From Rhodopirellula islandica (GTDB lineage Bacteria; Planctomycetota; Planctomycetia; Pirellulales; Pirellulaceae), in the NCBI RefSeq assembly GCF_001027925.1, contig NZ_LECT01000017.1, forward strand, positions 289,536 to 353,535: a stretch of DNA of 64,000 nucleotides, read 5' to 3'. The notes under the pieces are model-generated. The model did not search any database, was not told the DNA's origin, and was given only the letters and a program-made list of their open reading frames with translations. Positions 8,727 to 18,454 of this stretch are shown here, in pieces. Numbering within the stretch: position 1 is the first letter of the stretch; the number at the start of each line of letters is the position of its first letter. The translations under genes were made by a program, and so were the position numbers.

Positions 8727-10154
8727 ATGAAAGCTCAATCGTTTTTTGCCGTCGCTACGCTTCTGCTCTTCTCGGGCGCTGGATGGGGAGCTGAATCGGA
8801 TGACGATTTGGTTCCCGAATCCACTTGGCAGGCGGGAGCCGCGAAAGTCGCGATCACGCCTAGCGAACCGGTCTGGATGGCTGGCTATGCCTCGCGAACT
8901 CGTCCGGCGGATGGAAAGTTGACCGAGTTGTGGGCGAAAGCGCTGGTGCTGGAGGACCCACAGGGAAATCGCGGCGTGATCCTGACTCTGGATCTTGTTG
9001 GCATTGATCGTGCACTTTCGCAATCCATCTGTGACAGATTGAAAGAGCTGTGCGGTCTGCAACGCAACCAGATTGTGATCTGCACGTCGCACACTCACAG
9101 TGGACCGGTCGTCGGTCTCAATCTGGCGCCACTTCATCACGGGTTGCTCACCGATCCCCAGCGAAAAGCGATCGATGATTGGGTCGATGCCTTCCAGGAT
9201 CAGGTGATTGCGTTGGTAGAAGAAGCGATTGGCAAGCTTGCCCCCAGCGAGGTCACGTGGGGTAGCGGCACGGCAACGTTTGCCGTCAATCGTCGTGAGA
9301 ACCCCGAGGCAGCGGTGCCCCAGCGACGATCCGAAGGCCAACTGCAAGGTCCCAGCGACCATGACGTTCCGGTGCTCGCCGTTCGAGACGTGGACGGCAG
9401 CTTGACCGCTGTCCTCTTCGGGTATGCCTGCCACGCGACGACCTTGAGTGGCTATCAATGGTCCGGTGACTATCCGGGGTACGCTCAAGTGAATTTGGAA
9501 AACCAGCATCCTGGTTGCGTGGCATTGTTCTTTGCCGGTTGCGGCGCCGACCAGAACCCGTTGCCCCGACGCACGGTGGAATTGGCGCAGCACTATGGGC
9601 GGCGTCTAGCCGATGCGGTGGACACGGTTTTGCTGACGACGCAAATGCACCCGGTCCAGGGTTCGTTGCGGACCTCGTATGCAGAGATTGATCTGCCGTT
9701 TGATGAACTGCCGACGAGGGAGGAAATCGAATTGAATTCAAGGTCCGAGAATCGCTACGAGGTGGCGAGGGCGAAAATGCTGTTGGAGCAAATCGATGGC
9801 GGGGCTCCACTGCTGCCGACCTACCCGTATCCGGTGAGCGCCTGGGCGATTGGCGATGGTCCGCTGCTCACAACGCTTGGCGGGGAAGTGGTTGTCGACT
9901 ACGCGCTTCGGCTGAAGAGCGAATTGACAGGGGTGCAAACATGGGTGGCCGGTTACGCCAACGACGTGATGGCGTACGTTCCCTCCCGTCGAGTCCTTGG
10001 CGAAGGTGGGTATGAAGGCGGCGGGGCGATGGTTTACTACGGGCTGCCGACTTCGTGGGGGCCGAGCATCGAGAAGGACATCGTTCAGGAAGTTCATCGG
10101 CAGGTCGAAAGCGTGTCGACTCACGAGGAAACCGTTCCGAAGCGAGTCCGTTGA
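8727..10154 (+). CDS. Neutral/alkaline ceramidase-like secreted hydrolase
   Basis: Starting at the ATG at 8727 the protein is 475 residues with a signal peptide (KAQSFFAVATLLLFSGAGWG). The family pattern follows: AAKVAITPSEPVWMAGY near residue 37, VILTLDLVGI near 78, and the metal-binding HTHSGP motif near 115-120. Further on come YACHATTL near 232 and FFAGCGADQNP near 269. This matches the N-terminal catalytic domain of neutral ceramidases (amidohydrolases of N-acyl sphingosine). Planctomycete members are numerous, and their natural substrate may be another amide. It lacks the C-terminal immunoglobulin-like domain of full-length ceramidases. It is exported and appears to be monocistronic. 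Confidence 0.85.
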   Translation: MKAQSFFAVATLLLFSGAGWGAESDDDLVPESTWQAGAAKVAITPSEPVWMAGYASRTRPADGKLTELWAKALVLEDPQGNRGVILTLDLVGIDRALSQSICDRLKELCGLQRNQIVICTSHTHSGPVVGLNLAPLHHGLLTDPQRKAIDDWVDAFQDQVIALVEEAIGKLAPSEVTWGSGTATFAVNRRENPEAAVPQRRSEGQLQGPSDHDVPVLAVRDVDGSLTAVLFGYACHATTLSGYQWSGDYPGYAQVNLENQHPGCVALFFAGCGADQNPLPRRTVELAQHYGRRLADAVDTVLLTTQMHPVQGSLRTSYAEIDLPFDELPTREEIELNSRSENRYEVARAKMLLEQIDGGAPLLPTYPYPVSAWAIGDGPLLTTLGGEVVVDYALRLKSELTGVQTWVAGYANDVMAYVPSRRVLGEGGYEGGGAMVYYGLPTSWGPSIEKDIVQEVHRQVESVSTHEETVPKRVR

Positions 10155-10297
10155 TGCAACGCGTCTTTGAGTGGACGCTTCGTCCAAACCGCTTGCCTTG
10201 TGCTAGGAGTGTCGCCTAGTTTGGCACCGTCCTATTTCCCTTCGCCAAGCCAACGTGCCGCAAAAACGAGGTGGTTGGCAACCTTTTCCGCCATGCC

Positions 10298-11191
10298 ATG
10301 AACGAAAGACGCCCGGAACCCGAAATCGTCTTTCGTTCGCCCTCCCACCGCGATTGCATGGATGCTCGGTTGGTGCTGGAATCGGTGGGGATCTCGAACG
10401 AAAAGCTTCAGCGATCAGGGGACTGGTGCTTGGTCGTGCCCGATGATCAAGTTGGCGCCGCCTTCGCAGAGTTGCAGTCGTATCGCAACGATCGTCTTGC
10501 CGAAACCAGTCCGTCGCTGCCACAGAAGTCACTCGTGTTCGGTGGCGCGATTGCGGGGGTGATTTACTATGCGGTTTTCATCGTTTCGGTCGCGGTTCTG
10601 GCAGAGACCTCCGCCTATGGGATCGACTGGAAAGCGGTCGGCCAGATGAACGCCGGCCAGGTGATGAATGGTGAGGGGTGGCGAACGATCACGGCGCTGA
10701 CCTTGCATGCGGATGCCGGCCACCTGCTTTCGAATTTGGTTTTTGGCTGTGTCTTCGGCGTGCTAGCGGGGCGTCTTTTGGGTGGTGGATTGGCCTGGCT
10801 GGCAATCGTCCTGGCCGGTGCACTGGGGAACTTGATGAATGCCGTGATTCGGGACGGGGCGCACACTTCGATCGGCGCATCGACCGCCGTGTTCGCTGCG
10901 TTGGGGATTCTCGTCGCACACGCAATGCATCCTCGGTACAAGTCATCGGCGAAGGCATTGGTTCGCTGGAGTCCCTTGATCGGCGGCGTCCTGTTGTTGT
11001 CGTTCATGGGGATGGAAGGCGAACGAACCGATGTTCTGGCACACGTCACCGGTTTCATTGCCGGGATGGTGTTCGGCTGGGTTGGATGCCGATTGCCGGA
11101 AACATGGCTCGCCAACAGTTCATTTCAAATGATCGCAGGGTTGGTCACGGGGGCGATCGTGATTGCGTCATGGGTGCACGGGGCTCAGTGA
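10298..11191 (+). CDS. Rhomboid family intramembrane serine protease
   Basis: From the ATG at 10298 (about 297 residues) a cytosolic N-terminal domain (residues 1-75, EIVFRSPSHRDCMDARLVLE) precedes a multi-helix membrane core. Rhomboid motifs are present: HLLSN near 145, the catalytic serine in HTSIGASTAVFAALG near 190-204, and the catalytic histidine in DVLAHVTGFIAGMVFGW near 244-260. The protein should cleave transmembrane substrates within the membrane; the substrates are unknown. The N-terminal domain resembles the small DUF2007-like module common in planctomycete rhomboids. The annotated start is the second ATG, because residues before it are not protein-like. Confidence 0.85.
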   Translation: MNERRPEPEIVFRSPSHRDCMDARLVLESVGISNEKLQRSGDWCLVVPDDQVGAAFAELQSYRNDRLAETSPSLPQKSLVFGGAIAGVIYYAVFIVSVAVLAETSAYGIDWKAVGQMNAGQVMNGEGWRTITALTLHADAGHLLSNLVFGCVFGVLAGRLLGGGLAWLAIVLAGALGNLMNAVIRDGAHTSIGASTAVFAALGILVAHAMHPRYKSSAKALVRWSPLIGGVLLLSFMGMEGERTDVLAHVTGFIAGMVFGWVGCRLPETWLANSSFQMIAGLVTGAIVIASWVHGAQ

Positions 11192-11666
11192 GCTCATTCC
11201 GTGGAGAAGTTTGCGGGTGCGGACTTGCTGCCAGTTTCCTGTTTCGCAAGACACAGCTTCGGAGGCTTTGTCTTTTCTTTCACATCGGGTGCAGGCGGGA
11301 GCCTGCGAGGCAGTGTGTTCCCAGGCAGAGCCAGGGAACAAGATGGGCTCCTCAGCGCATTTTCTAGGCCCGGGAACACCACGGGGTTGCCGCACGGTCA
11401 CTGTTCCAATTAAAGTGTTTGCAACTATTCTATACAATGACATGCACATAGAGGTTTGGCCAAGAGTTGGTTTCCGCACAATGGCTTGCGTGGCCTGACG
11501 TCCCGCACCTTGAATCAAGTGGAAGCGGACCAGACAACGCTTGTCCTGCGATGGTTCCTTGCGAACAGAGGATGCACCGGGGTGCGCACGAATCCATGCA
11601 TGCGGAGATTCTTGGCGTTTCGAAAGAGACATGACCCGAATTCGAACACGTGACTTTGGCGAGCAA
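11192..11666. other. Noncoding leader with one palindromic repeat copy
   Basis: No gene is seen in these 475 bp. At about 11275-11346 lies a single diverged copy of the repeat that occurs five times at 36388-37022: GCAGGCGGGAGCCTGC hairpin, then GGCAGTGTGTTCCCAGGCAG and GGGAACA. An AT-rich patch at 11405-11445 containing TATACAAT could hold the promoter of the following gene. Confidence 0.55.
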
Positions 11667-12962
11667 ATGACGAACCCTCCATCGATCAAACGCCTTCTGA
11701 GAATGGCTCTGGCGTCTGGCTGGTTGTTGTCCTTTACCGGCCTCTCTGCGGTGTCCGCGCAAGGTCTGATGGACATTGAGGAGCCGCCGTTTTCTTACTC
11801 CGAAACGGTCGAGGACAATCGAGTCAGTCGATTGATTGCGAAGATCCAAGACAAGGAATTGCGTCTGGATTACAGCAAGCCACGTGGGCACCTGGAATCG
11901 ATCCTGCGGGCCTTGGATATCCCCGTTTCTTCGCAAACGCTGGTGTTTTCTAAGACCAGCATGCAAGTGCAGCACATTTCGCGTTCCAATCCAAGAGCCC
12001 TCTATTTCAACGACGACACCTATGTCGGTTGGGTACGTGGCAGTTCGTTGATTGAAATTTCAACCGCGGATTCGAAGTTGGGGGCGGCGTTCTACACCGT
12101 CGATATGAAACCCTGGCGAGCAAAGATTGAGCGAGCGAATTATGACTGTTTGGGGTGCCATGCGACATCCATGACGGGTGGGTTGCCGGGGCACATGCTC
12201 CGCAGCGTTTCGCCTTTTCATGACGGAAGCATCAACGCCCAATTCCCGTCGCACGTGACCAGTGATTCCAGCCCCTTTGCCGAGCGTTGGGGCGGTTGGT
12301 ACGTGACCGGCAGCCATGGTTCCATCCAGCACATGGGCAATGCCTTCTTGCGGGGTGAGATGTTGGACCTGCGTCGCAGCGGCAATGTGACCGACTTAGG
12401 AGATCGCTTTGACACGTCCGGGTACCTGTTGCCGACCAGTGACATCGCCGCGTTGATGGTGCTGGGACATCAAGCCAGTGTGCACAATGTTTTCGTGAAA
12501 GCGGATTTCACCATCCGACAGTTGGAATACGATCGCACACAGCGTCAGGCGGAAGGTCAGAGTATCAGCGAATCGGAGGAGGCAGAGCAAGCTCTGCACA
12601 TCGCTCAGGCTGCAACCGAAGTGCTGAATGCGATCTTGTTCAGTGACGAGGAGCCATTGGAATCACCGATTGAGAGCGCGGGAGATTTTGTGCGTGAGTT
12701 CGAGGCACGTGGTCCGATTGATTCGAAGGGGCGGTCGCTTCGGCAGTTCGATCTGCAAACCAGGTTGTTCAAGTACCCGTGCAGTTTTCTGGTCTACACA
12801 GAAGCCTTTGATGCGTTGCAACCAACGCTGCGAACAGAGATTTTGACTCAACTGCGAACCATCCTGACTGGTGAGACCGTGGCAGACGAATACTCGCATC
12901 TTGATGCAACGATGCGCACCCAGTTGCACGAGATTTTGATTGAAACCCTGGCGGGCTATTGA
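11667..12962 (+). CDS. Exported protein with one c-type heme motif
   Basis: The ATG at 11667 gives 431 residues with a signal peptide (LLRMALASGWLLSFTGLSAV, cleavage near AQG). A single CLGCH heme-binding motif lies near residue 158, following RANYD. Other recognisable blocks are QVQHISRSNPRALYFND near 102 and SPFAERWGGWYVTGSHG near 204, which are typical of a conserved planctomycete exported family whose role I do not know. With one CxxCH it is probably a periplasmic electron-transfer or sensor protein. No other respiratory gene is adjacent. An in-frame ATG at 11631 is an alternative start but would disrupt the signal peptide. Confidence 0.7.
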   Translation: MTNPPSIKRLLRMALASGWLLSFTGLSAVSAQGLMDIEEPPFSYSETVEDNRVSRLIAKIQDKELRLDYSKPRGHLESILRALDIPVSSQTLVFSKTSMQVQHISRSNPRALYFNDDTYVGWVRGSSLIEISTADSKLGAAFYTVDMKPWRAKIERANYDCLGCHATSMTGGLPGHMLRSVSPFHDGSINAQFPSHVTSDSSPFAERWGGWYVTGSHGSIQHMGNAFLRGEMLDLRRSGNVTDLGDRFDTSGYLLPTSDIAALMVLGHQASVHNVFVKADFTIRQLEYDRTQRQAEGQSISESEEAEQALHIAQAATEVLNAILFSDEEPLESPIESAGDFVREFEARGPIDSKGRSLRQFDLQTRLFKYPCSFLVYTEAFDALQPTLRTEILTQLRTILTGETVADEYSHLDATMRTQLHEILIETLAGY

Positions 12963-13005
12963 GCCGCTCAGGACTCAAAACACGACCCAGGCAGGGCGTG
13001 CTAGG

Positions 13006-13610
13006 GCTGTCAGGAACGATGGTGCAACCGACTTGTGTCGCCCCTTCAGGGCTTGGTGGGTTGGTTTGCCATGTCATCCACGGGTTTTCACCCGTGGCGA
13101 CAACCTGTCGTCCCTTTCGGGACTCGGGCTGGTAGTTCGGCCACGAAGTGGCGGCGTGATCTAGCCATTGAGCGTCAGCTGATGGAGAGCAAGGCGGCCC
13201 CGTGCGATGAGCCCCGCAGGGCTGTCAGGAACGATGAGGCAACCGACTTGTGTCTCCTTCAGGGCTTGGTGGGTTGGTTTGCCATGTCATCCACGGGTTT
13301 TCACCCGTGGCGACAACCTGTCGTCCCTTTCGGGACTAGGGCCGGGAGTTCGGCCACGAAGTGGGGGTGTGATCTAGCCATTGGGCGTCAGCTGATGGAG
13401 AGCAAGGCGGCCCCGTGCGATGAGCCCCGCAGGGCTGTCAGGAACGATGGTGCAACCGACTTGTGTCGCCCCTTCAGGGCTTGGTGGGTTGGATTGCTAT
13501 GTCATCCACGGGTTTTCACCCGTGACGACAGCCTGTCGTCCCTTTCGGGACTCGGTCCGGGAGTTCAGCCACGGAGTGGGGGCGTGATTTAGCCAGTGGG
13601 CGTCAGCCCA
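13006..13610. repeat. Three tandem copies of a 213-215 bp palindrome-rich repeat
   Basis: Copies begin at 13006, 13221 and 13434, each with GCTGTCAGGAACGATG; the third is shortened at its 3' end. Every unit contains several perfect or near-perfect hairpins, for example CCACGGGTTTTCACCCGTGG and GTCCCTTTCGGGAC, plus a CCCTTCAGGG-type element. A 185-codon open frame across the array arises only because the unit lacks stops in that frame. The spacing and palindromes exclude a CRISPR array. Confidence 0.9.
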
Positions 13611-13622
13611 TGGGGGAGCGTG

Positions 13623-14669
13623 TCACTTCTCCATGGCGTCCGGCAGGCGGGTGGGGGTCAAGCTTTCGCTTGCTGACTCACGTGCCGCTCGCGAATACCC
13701 GTAGCGAGGGGTTTTCGGCAAAGAGGGTATCCATCCCGCCGGGATGGAATGCTGGCGTGTGCCGTGCGGGGCGGCGTCCAACTGCTCGTCTCCAAGGGTT
13801 CGAAACGGGTACGAATTCCGTGTCGAAGTTGAGGTGGTGTCGTCGAGTTGCGACTCGTTCGTGGCGGCCGATGGTGAATCAGGAGTGGCTGGGATCTGCT
13901 CGGCGGGGATCGCCATCGAATCAACCGACTCCGATGGGCCGGTCAGGTGGCGATAGAAGCTTGGTGGCAAGTCAATGGTTTGCGTCTGACGACGCGGTGG
14001 TTGCGTCGTCGCTGCTTCCGCCGCTTGCCTTCGGAACGTCGCCAGTTGCGTCAACGATTTCAGATCTGTTGAACTTCCAGCCTGTGTTCCGCCGGCAGCC
14101 TGTTCACTGGCCAGCTTTGGACTGGCAATGGGCCGATTCAGTCCTGGCAAAAGTTTGACGGTCGAGTCTGAGATCACGACGCCACCGGACCGTCCTTCGA
14201 ATCGGACGATCAGGCTGAGTTGCTCGTTGAAGCCTCCGACTTCGTCCCAGGGACACCACACGCTGTACGAGATCCCCATCGACGTGTTGCTCATGTGTTC
14301 GGCGAACTGGTCGGCGGTGAACACAAACTTGCGTTTGGGTTTCGCCGAATTTGGGTTCAGGTCGTCCGCGTCAAATGCATAAACGGCCAATCCTCCGTCC
14401 ACCTTCACAGGATCTGGATCTTCTTCGTTGTAAAAGTAGATTCTGGCCCCGAAACCTCGGACGCCAGGTTTTTGTGGTTGATGCAAAACAGTGTCCGCCC
14501 ACATCACCATCATGCGAGTGGGGACAACTGCTTCGACTTCCTTCTCAAACAGTTTCTTGGTCCAGGACGGCCGGTCAGGCACAAACTGGCAGCCCGCAGC
14601 TGGAATCAATGCGACCAACAAGACCGCGATGGCTATCGTCTGAAACGGGGCAGTGAACTTGACCATCAT
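13623..14669 (-). CDS. Lipoprotein coupled to the GspD gene
   Basis: The 348-residue product has a lipoprotein signal (AVLLVALIPAAGC, cysteine near residue 27). The N-terminal domain (EKEVEAVVPTRMMVMWADTV, then GVRGFGARIYFYN and GISYSVWCPWDEVGGF) is followed by a Pro/Ser/Thr-rich, probably disordered tail from about residue 190. I do not recognise the domain. The start ATG at 14669 overlaps the stop of the secretin gene (ATGATG containing TGA), so the two are translationally coupled. A role in secretin assembly or outer-membrane targeting, like a pilotin, is a reasonable inference but is not shown by any motif. Confidence 0.75.
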   Translation of the reverse strand: MMVKFTAPFQTIAIAVLLVALIPAAGCQFVPDRPSWTKKLFEKEVEAVVPTRMMVMWADTVLHQPQKPGVRGFGARIYFYNEEDPDPVKVDGGLAVYAFDADDLNPNSAKPKRKFVFTADQFAEHMSNTSMGISYSVWCPWDEVGGFNEQLSLIVRFEGRSGGVVISDSTVKLLPGLNRPIASPKLASEQAAGGTQAGSSTDLKSLTQLATFRRQAAEAATTQPPRRQTQTIDLPPSFYRHLTGPSESVDSMAIPAEQIPATPDSPSAATNESQLDDTTSTSTRNSYPFRTLGDEQLDAAPHGTRQHSIPAGWIPSLPKTPRYGYSRAARESASESLTPTRLPDAMEK

Positions 14670-17600
14670 AGACTCCCCCTGAAACCAGAGCCGGTGGACT
14701 CACTCGGAAGACCTGGCGAGAAACCATCGGGTGTCCCCAATGATTCGGGCTCAGGCAGCAATTCAGGGTCGGAAGGGAACTCGGATTCGAGGACCGGTGC
14801 TTCCAGCACACGTTGTCCCCGAGGATCTTCATGCGGGTAGATCACCTCGATGCCCTCATCTTGGTGAGAGTTCGAGAACAAGGAATCCATCACCGGCTCG
14901 CCGATGATTTCACCATGCAGATTGAACACGTCACAAGCACACCAGCTCATGCGAGCCATTTCAGTTTGCTTCAAGCGTTCCATGTCGGCTTCTGAACGCA
15001 CGATATGCGGGGTCAGGATGATCAGCAGTTCAGCCCGAGTGTTTGTGACGGAATCATAACGGAAGAGGTGTTTCACCAGTGGGATGTCACCCAGGTAAGG
15101 AACCTTGCGATGATGTTCCTTTTTCTTGGTGGAAATCAATCCGCCCAGGACAATCGTCTCTCCGTCGGCGGCACTGACCGTTGCTTGAGCACTCGCCACG
15201 TTGACTCGTGGGCTCCGCACGACCGTGCCATCGGCGGTGGCCGAAACTGGAATGCCCTCCGATTCTGGTCCGACCTCGGATTTCTCGGCGTCAATTTCCA
15301 TGGTCACATTGCCTTCGGGGCTGATCCTGGGCGTCACGCCAAGAATCAAACCAACGTTTTCCATCGTGATGGTGTTTTGTTGGCCAATTTGAGTGATCGT
15401 TGAACCTGTGATCCGTGGGACGCGTTGACCCACTTGAATGAACGCCGATTGATTGTCGAGCGTCAGAATCTGTGGTCGGCTGAGCACTTCCAAACGACGA
15501 GATTCTTCCAGTGCTCGCAACAGGGCGCTGACGTTTTGACTGCTCGCCGACAACACCAACCCACCAAAGCCAAGCTCAGCATTGGATCGACCGAGTGAAA
15601 AGTTCGAGAGACCTTGGCCAGCCACATTGGCAGCACTGGAAACCGCTTGTGCGGAACCGCTGTTGCCCAGTGGATCGACACTGTTGAAGTTGAACCCTGG
15701 GTCATTTGTGGCGGACACCACACTGTCTTGTGTCGTGGATGTCACCGCTCCGCCTGGCGATGTCACGTTCGTGGTGCTTGTGACCGTCAACAGATCGCCC
15801 AAGAGACTGCGATCAAACAGGACCGAATCCTGGATCCCAAGCTCGACACCAAACTCATCGGTGTTGTTGAGTGCGACTTCCGCGATCAAAACTTGGATCA
15901 TCACCTGCGGGGGTTGTTCGTCAAGCTTCTCGATCATCGTTCTGATTTCGGTGAAGTAGCGAGGCGTCGCACTCACGATCAGCTTGTTCGACACCGGCTC
16001 GGGCACGACCACCACTTCCTTTTCAAGTTGCGCGAACGGATTCAAGGTGGCGGGCGATGCGTTTTCAACCTGCCGCGTGTTGCGGAGGAACTCGTTGATT
16101 GCCAAGGCAACATCAACGGCAGGCGAATTCTTCAACTGGTAAACGATGTTCTGTCGTTGCATCGCATCCGCTTCATCAAGTCGCAGCAGCAGTGCATCCA
16201 CAATTTTTAGGTCACCATCGGAACCGGTGGCGATGATGCTATTGCTCCGCACGTCGACCGTGAATCGCAGCGGTGCGAGCGAGGATTCGCCTGGCGAGCT
16301 CGACAACTGGGCGCTCGTGACCGGGTCGGCTCCCACCTGACTTGGCAACAATGAGCGAAGCGTGAGGATCAGGCTCGCGGCGTCACCATTTTGAATGGGG
16401 AAGATCTTGATTTTGGCGACCATACCAGGAGAATCAAGTTTCTCGATCAACGCTTCGATGACTTCGAAGTTTTCAGCCGGAGACGAAACGATCAGATTGT
16501 TCTTGCGAGCATCCACGGTGATTTGGACGTTGTCCAAGAGGCCTGACATGATCGCCTCGCCACGCCCCCTGTCATCCAGCATCAGCTCCATTGCACTGGG
16601 GCGAGCACTGGAACCGGCGGTGGAGATGGTTTCGCGGAGCGTCTCCGCAACATCGGCTGCCAAGCTGTTTTGAATCTCAAAAACCCGCGTTCGCTGGACC
16701 GTCCCGCCCTCCAGCGTATCGAGACGCTCGACCAACCGAGCCACCTCCAACATGTCTCGCGGGGCCGCGTGAATGATCAGCGAATTCGTGCGTGAATCAA
16801 TGGTGGATTGGATCGTCGTTGCGAGACCACCTGGGCGATTGGCAAAGAAGGTTCGGACCGTTTCTTGCACGGATGCGGCGGATGCATATTTCAATCGAAA
16901 CAGATTGAATTGACTTTCCGGTGGAACGGGTTGATCCAGTTTGCGGATCAGGTCCTTGAGTGCGGCAACGGCATCGCCCCACCCCAGCAGCAGGATTGCA
17001 TTCGGTTTGCCCAAAGGGGTCACGGTGGCACGACCCTGGCGAGTCCCGAGCAGACTTTCTTGGGTTTGTTCGATCAGGTCGGCGATGCTTTGCGAATCGG
17101 TGTGTTCGAGATGGAGGACCTCAATGGCTGGTTGCGTCTGGCGACTGAGTTGCTCCAATTCACGAATGATTTCCGCCAGTTGGTCCAGGTCTTGGTCGCG
17201 GCCCCTCAAAATGATTGCGTCCAAGTCCGGCAACGTTTGCACCTCAACACCTTCCAACTGGGGCAGTGAGGGGCTCGCGGTTCTCGGCGGAGCGGCACGA
17301 TTGGGGGCGCCGTTCGTTTCTTCCGGCTCACCCGTCAGGGCAGGCAATTCTTCGGGCACCTGTGTTGAGACTTGTCGAAGTCCCGTGAGTCGATACAGCA
17401 GCTGGGACCGCGGATCGTTGGCACTCGCACCGTGGGTGTGCGGTTGGACGATGCCGGATGGGTTCGTCGATCGCAGCATCTGTTGCACGTCCGCTTGCAC
17501 GTCTTGCTGCAGCATCAAGACACGTTGCTGAGGTTGCCCCGTCAGACTCGATGGTCGCCGCTGATAACGGTCCACGAGTGCCGAGAGCAAGCGTCCAAAT

Positions 17601-18232
17601 TGGTTGACCACCGAAACGGGACCATCGACGAGAACATCTTCTCGCTCCAGATCAAAACGGATTTGCAACGTTCCAGAGGGAGTCGCGAGTGACCATTGAC
17701 CTGACGACGAGAGGCCACCGGGTTCAGCGGTGGCTGTCAGACGCTGTTCAAACAATCGCAACAATTCGTCACGGATGAGCTTGGACTGGCCTGTCGGCAG
17801 CGGCATCAACCGCCTGGTCGTTTCGATGTTGGCTGGGGCGGACTGAGTCGGCGGCAGCAATTGAGCAGAGCGGTCGGGTGAACCAACGGGATTGGATGCT
17901 GCGTTCCACCGTGCGGGAGTCTCCTGCGGAGCCTGCGCGGGTTCCACTCTTGGAATGTCAACGCGCTGAAGCACTTGTTTGAACAGATCGTGAACCCACG
18001 GTGGACCCGCGACCGAAATTCGATCGTGCTGCGTGTCGGTTTGCAGTCGCACATCGGGCGAACTGGCCACCAAAGGTGTGAAGACGCGCTCGATTTCCGC
18101 GGCCGTTCGAAACCGCATCGCGTACGATATTGTTTCCGGCGGTTCCACGGTTTGCGCAATGCTGGGGGTCACACCGAGCGAGATGATCAGCAACAACAGA
18201 ATGTGAATGGTTCGGTGCCGATCGTGAGGCAT
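14666..18232 (-). CDS. gspD: Type II secretion secretin GspD with additional N-domains
   Basis: From the ATG at 18232 the protein is 1188 residues with a signal peptide (IHILLLLIISLGVTPSIAQ). Several secretin N-type modules follow: near 35-90, near 325-440, and three cleaner ones near 455-690 with the pattern VDARKNNLIVSSPAENFEVI. The C-terminal secretin channel domain starts near 770 (QVMIQVLIAEVALNN). It contains LEVLSRPQILTLDNQSAFIQ near 925, VGLILGVTPRI near 975, IVLGGLI near 1044, and VPYLGDIPLVKHLFR near 1058. An acidic, Pro-rich tail of about 90 residues follows. It forms the outer-membrane pore of the secretion system encoded by the divergent genes. It is about 500 residues longer than classical GspD because of extra N-modules and linkers. 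Confidence 0.92.
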   Translation of the reverse strand: MPHDRHRTIHILLLLIISLGVTPSIAQTVEPPETISYAMRFRTAAEIERVFTPLVASSPDVRLQTDTQHDRISVAGPPWVHDLFKQVLQRVDIPRVEPAQAPQETPARWNAASNPVGSPDRSAQLLPPTQSAPANIETTRRLMPLPTGQSKLIRDELLRLFEQRLTATAEPGGLSSSGQWSLATPSGTLQIRFDLEREDVLVDGPVSVVNQFGRLLSALVDRYQRRPSSLTGQPQQRVLMLQQDVQADVQQMLRSTNPSGIVQPHTHGASANDPRSQLLYRLTGLRQVSTQVPEELPALTGEPEETNGAPNRAAPPRTASPSLPQLEGVEVQTLPDLDAIILRGRDQDLDQLAEIIRELEQLSRQTQPAIEVLHLEHTDSQSIADLIEQTQESLLGTRQGRATVTPLGKPNAILLLGWGDAVAALKDLIRKLDQPVPPESQFNLFRLKYASAASVQETVRTFFANRPGGLATTIQSTIDSRTNSLIIHAAPRDMLEVARLVERLDTLEGGTVQRTRVFEIQNSLAADVAETLRETISTAGSSARPSAMELMLDDRGRGEAIMSGLLDNVQITVDARKNNLIVSSPAENFEVIEALIEKLDSPGMVAKIKIFPIQNGDAASLILTLRSLLPSQVGADPVTSAQLSSSPGESSLAPLRFTVDVRSNSIIATGSDGDLKIVDALLLRLDEADAMQRQNIVYQLKNSPAVDVALAINEFLRNTRQVENASPATLNPFAQLEKEVVVVPEPVSNKLIVSATPRYFTEIRTMIEKLDEQPPQVMIQVLIAEVALNNTDEFGVELGIQDSVLFDRSLLGDLLTVTSTTNVTSPGGAVTSTTQDSVVSATNDPGFNFNSVDPLGNSGSAQAVSSAANVAGQGLSNFSLGRSNAELGFGGLVLSASSQNVSALLRALEESRRLEVLSRPQILTLDNQSAFIQVGQRVPRITGSTITQIGQQNTITMENVGLILGVTPRISPEGNVTMEIDAEKSEVGPESEGIPVSATADGTVVRSPRVNVASAQATVSAADGETIVLGGLISTKKKEHHRKVPYLGDIPLVKHLFRYDSVTNTRAELLIILTPHIVRSEADMERLKQTEMARMSWCACDVFNLHGEIIGEPVMDSLFSNSHQDEGIEVIYPHEDPRGQRVLEAPVLESEFPSDPELLPEPESLGTPDGFSPGLPSESTGSGFRGSL

Positions 18233-18348
18233 CCTAGCTTCCGGCTTTCGTAGAAAAAAAAGATCGGCGCGCACAGTCGCCGAGATTCGTCAGCGTCTCG
18301 AACTAGGCAATCGATTGCTCGCCTGTCAAGTCAAGTTGCGGTGATTGC

Positions 18349-18376
18349 TTGACCCACTGACGGCACCAGTTAGAGT
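18349..18376 (+). promoter_or_regulatory. Candidate sigma-70-type promoter for the giant gene
   Basis: TTGACC at 18349-18354 and TAGAGT at 18371-18376 are separated by 16 bp, in the 222-bp divergent region between gspD and the giant module gene. The -10 ends 78 bp before the ATG at 18455. The match is imperfect and unsupported by mapping. Confidence 0.3.
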
Positions 18377-18454
18377 GACAAACTGGTTCGAAGTGTCCCC
18401 AGAACCCTCCCCCCCAAGCTTCCGATTTGCGAAGCTCCCGCCGGATTCAACTCC

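Noticed and set aside
8667..9593. 308-codon minus-strand frame opposite the ceramidase-like gene
   Set aside because: It is antisense to a well-supported hydrolase with signal peptide and HTHSGP motif.
13035..13592. 185-codon frame over the 213-215 bp repeats
   Set aside because: The frame exists only because the repeat has no stops in that phase. The sequence is hairpin DNA with repeated peptide blocks.
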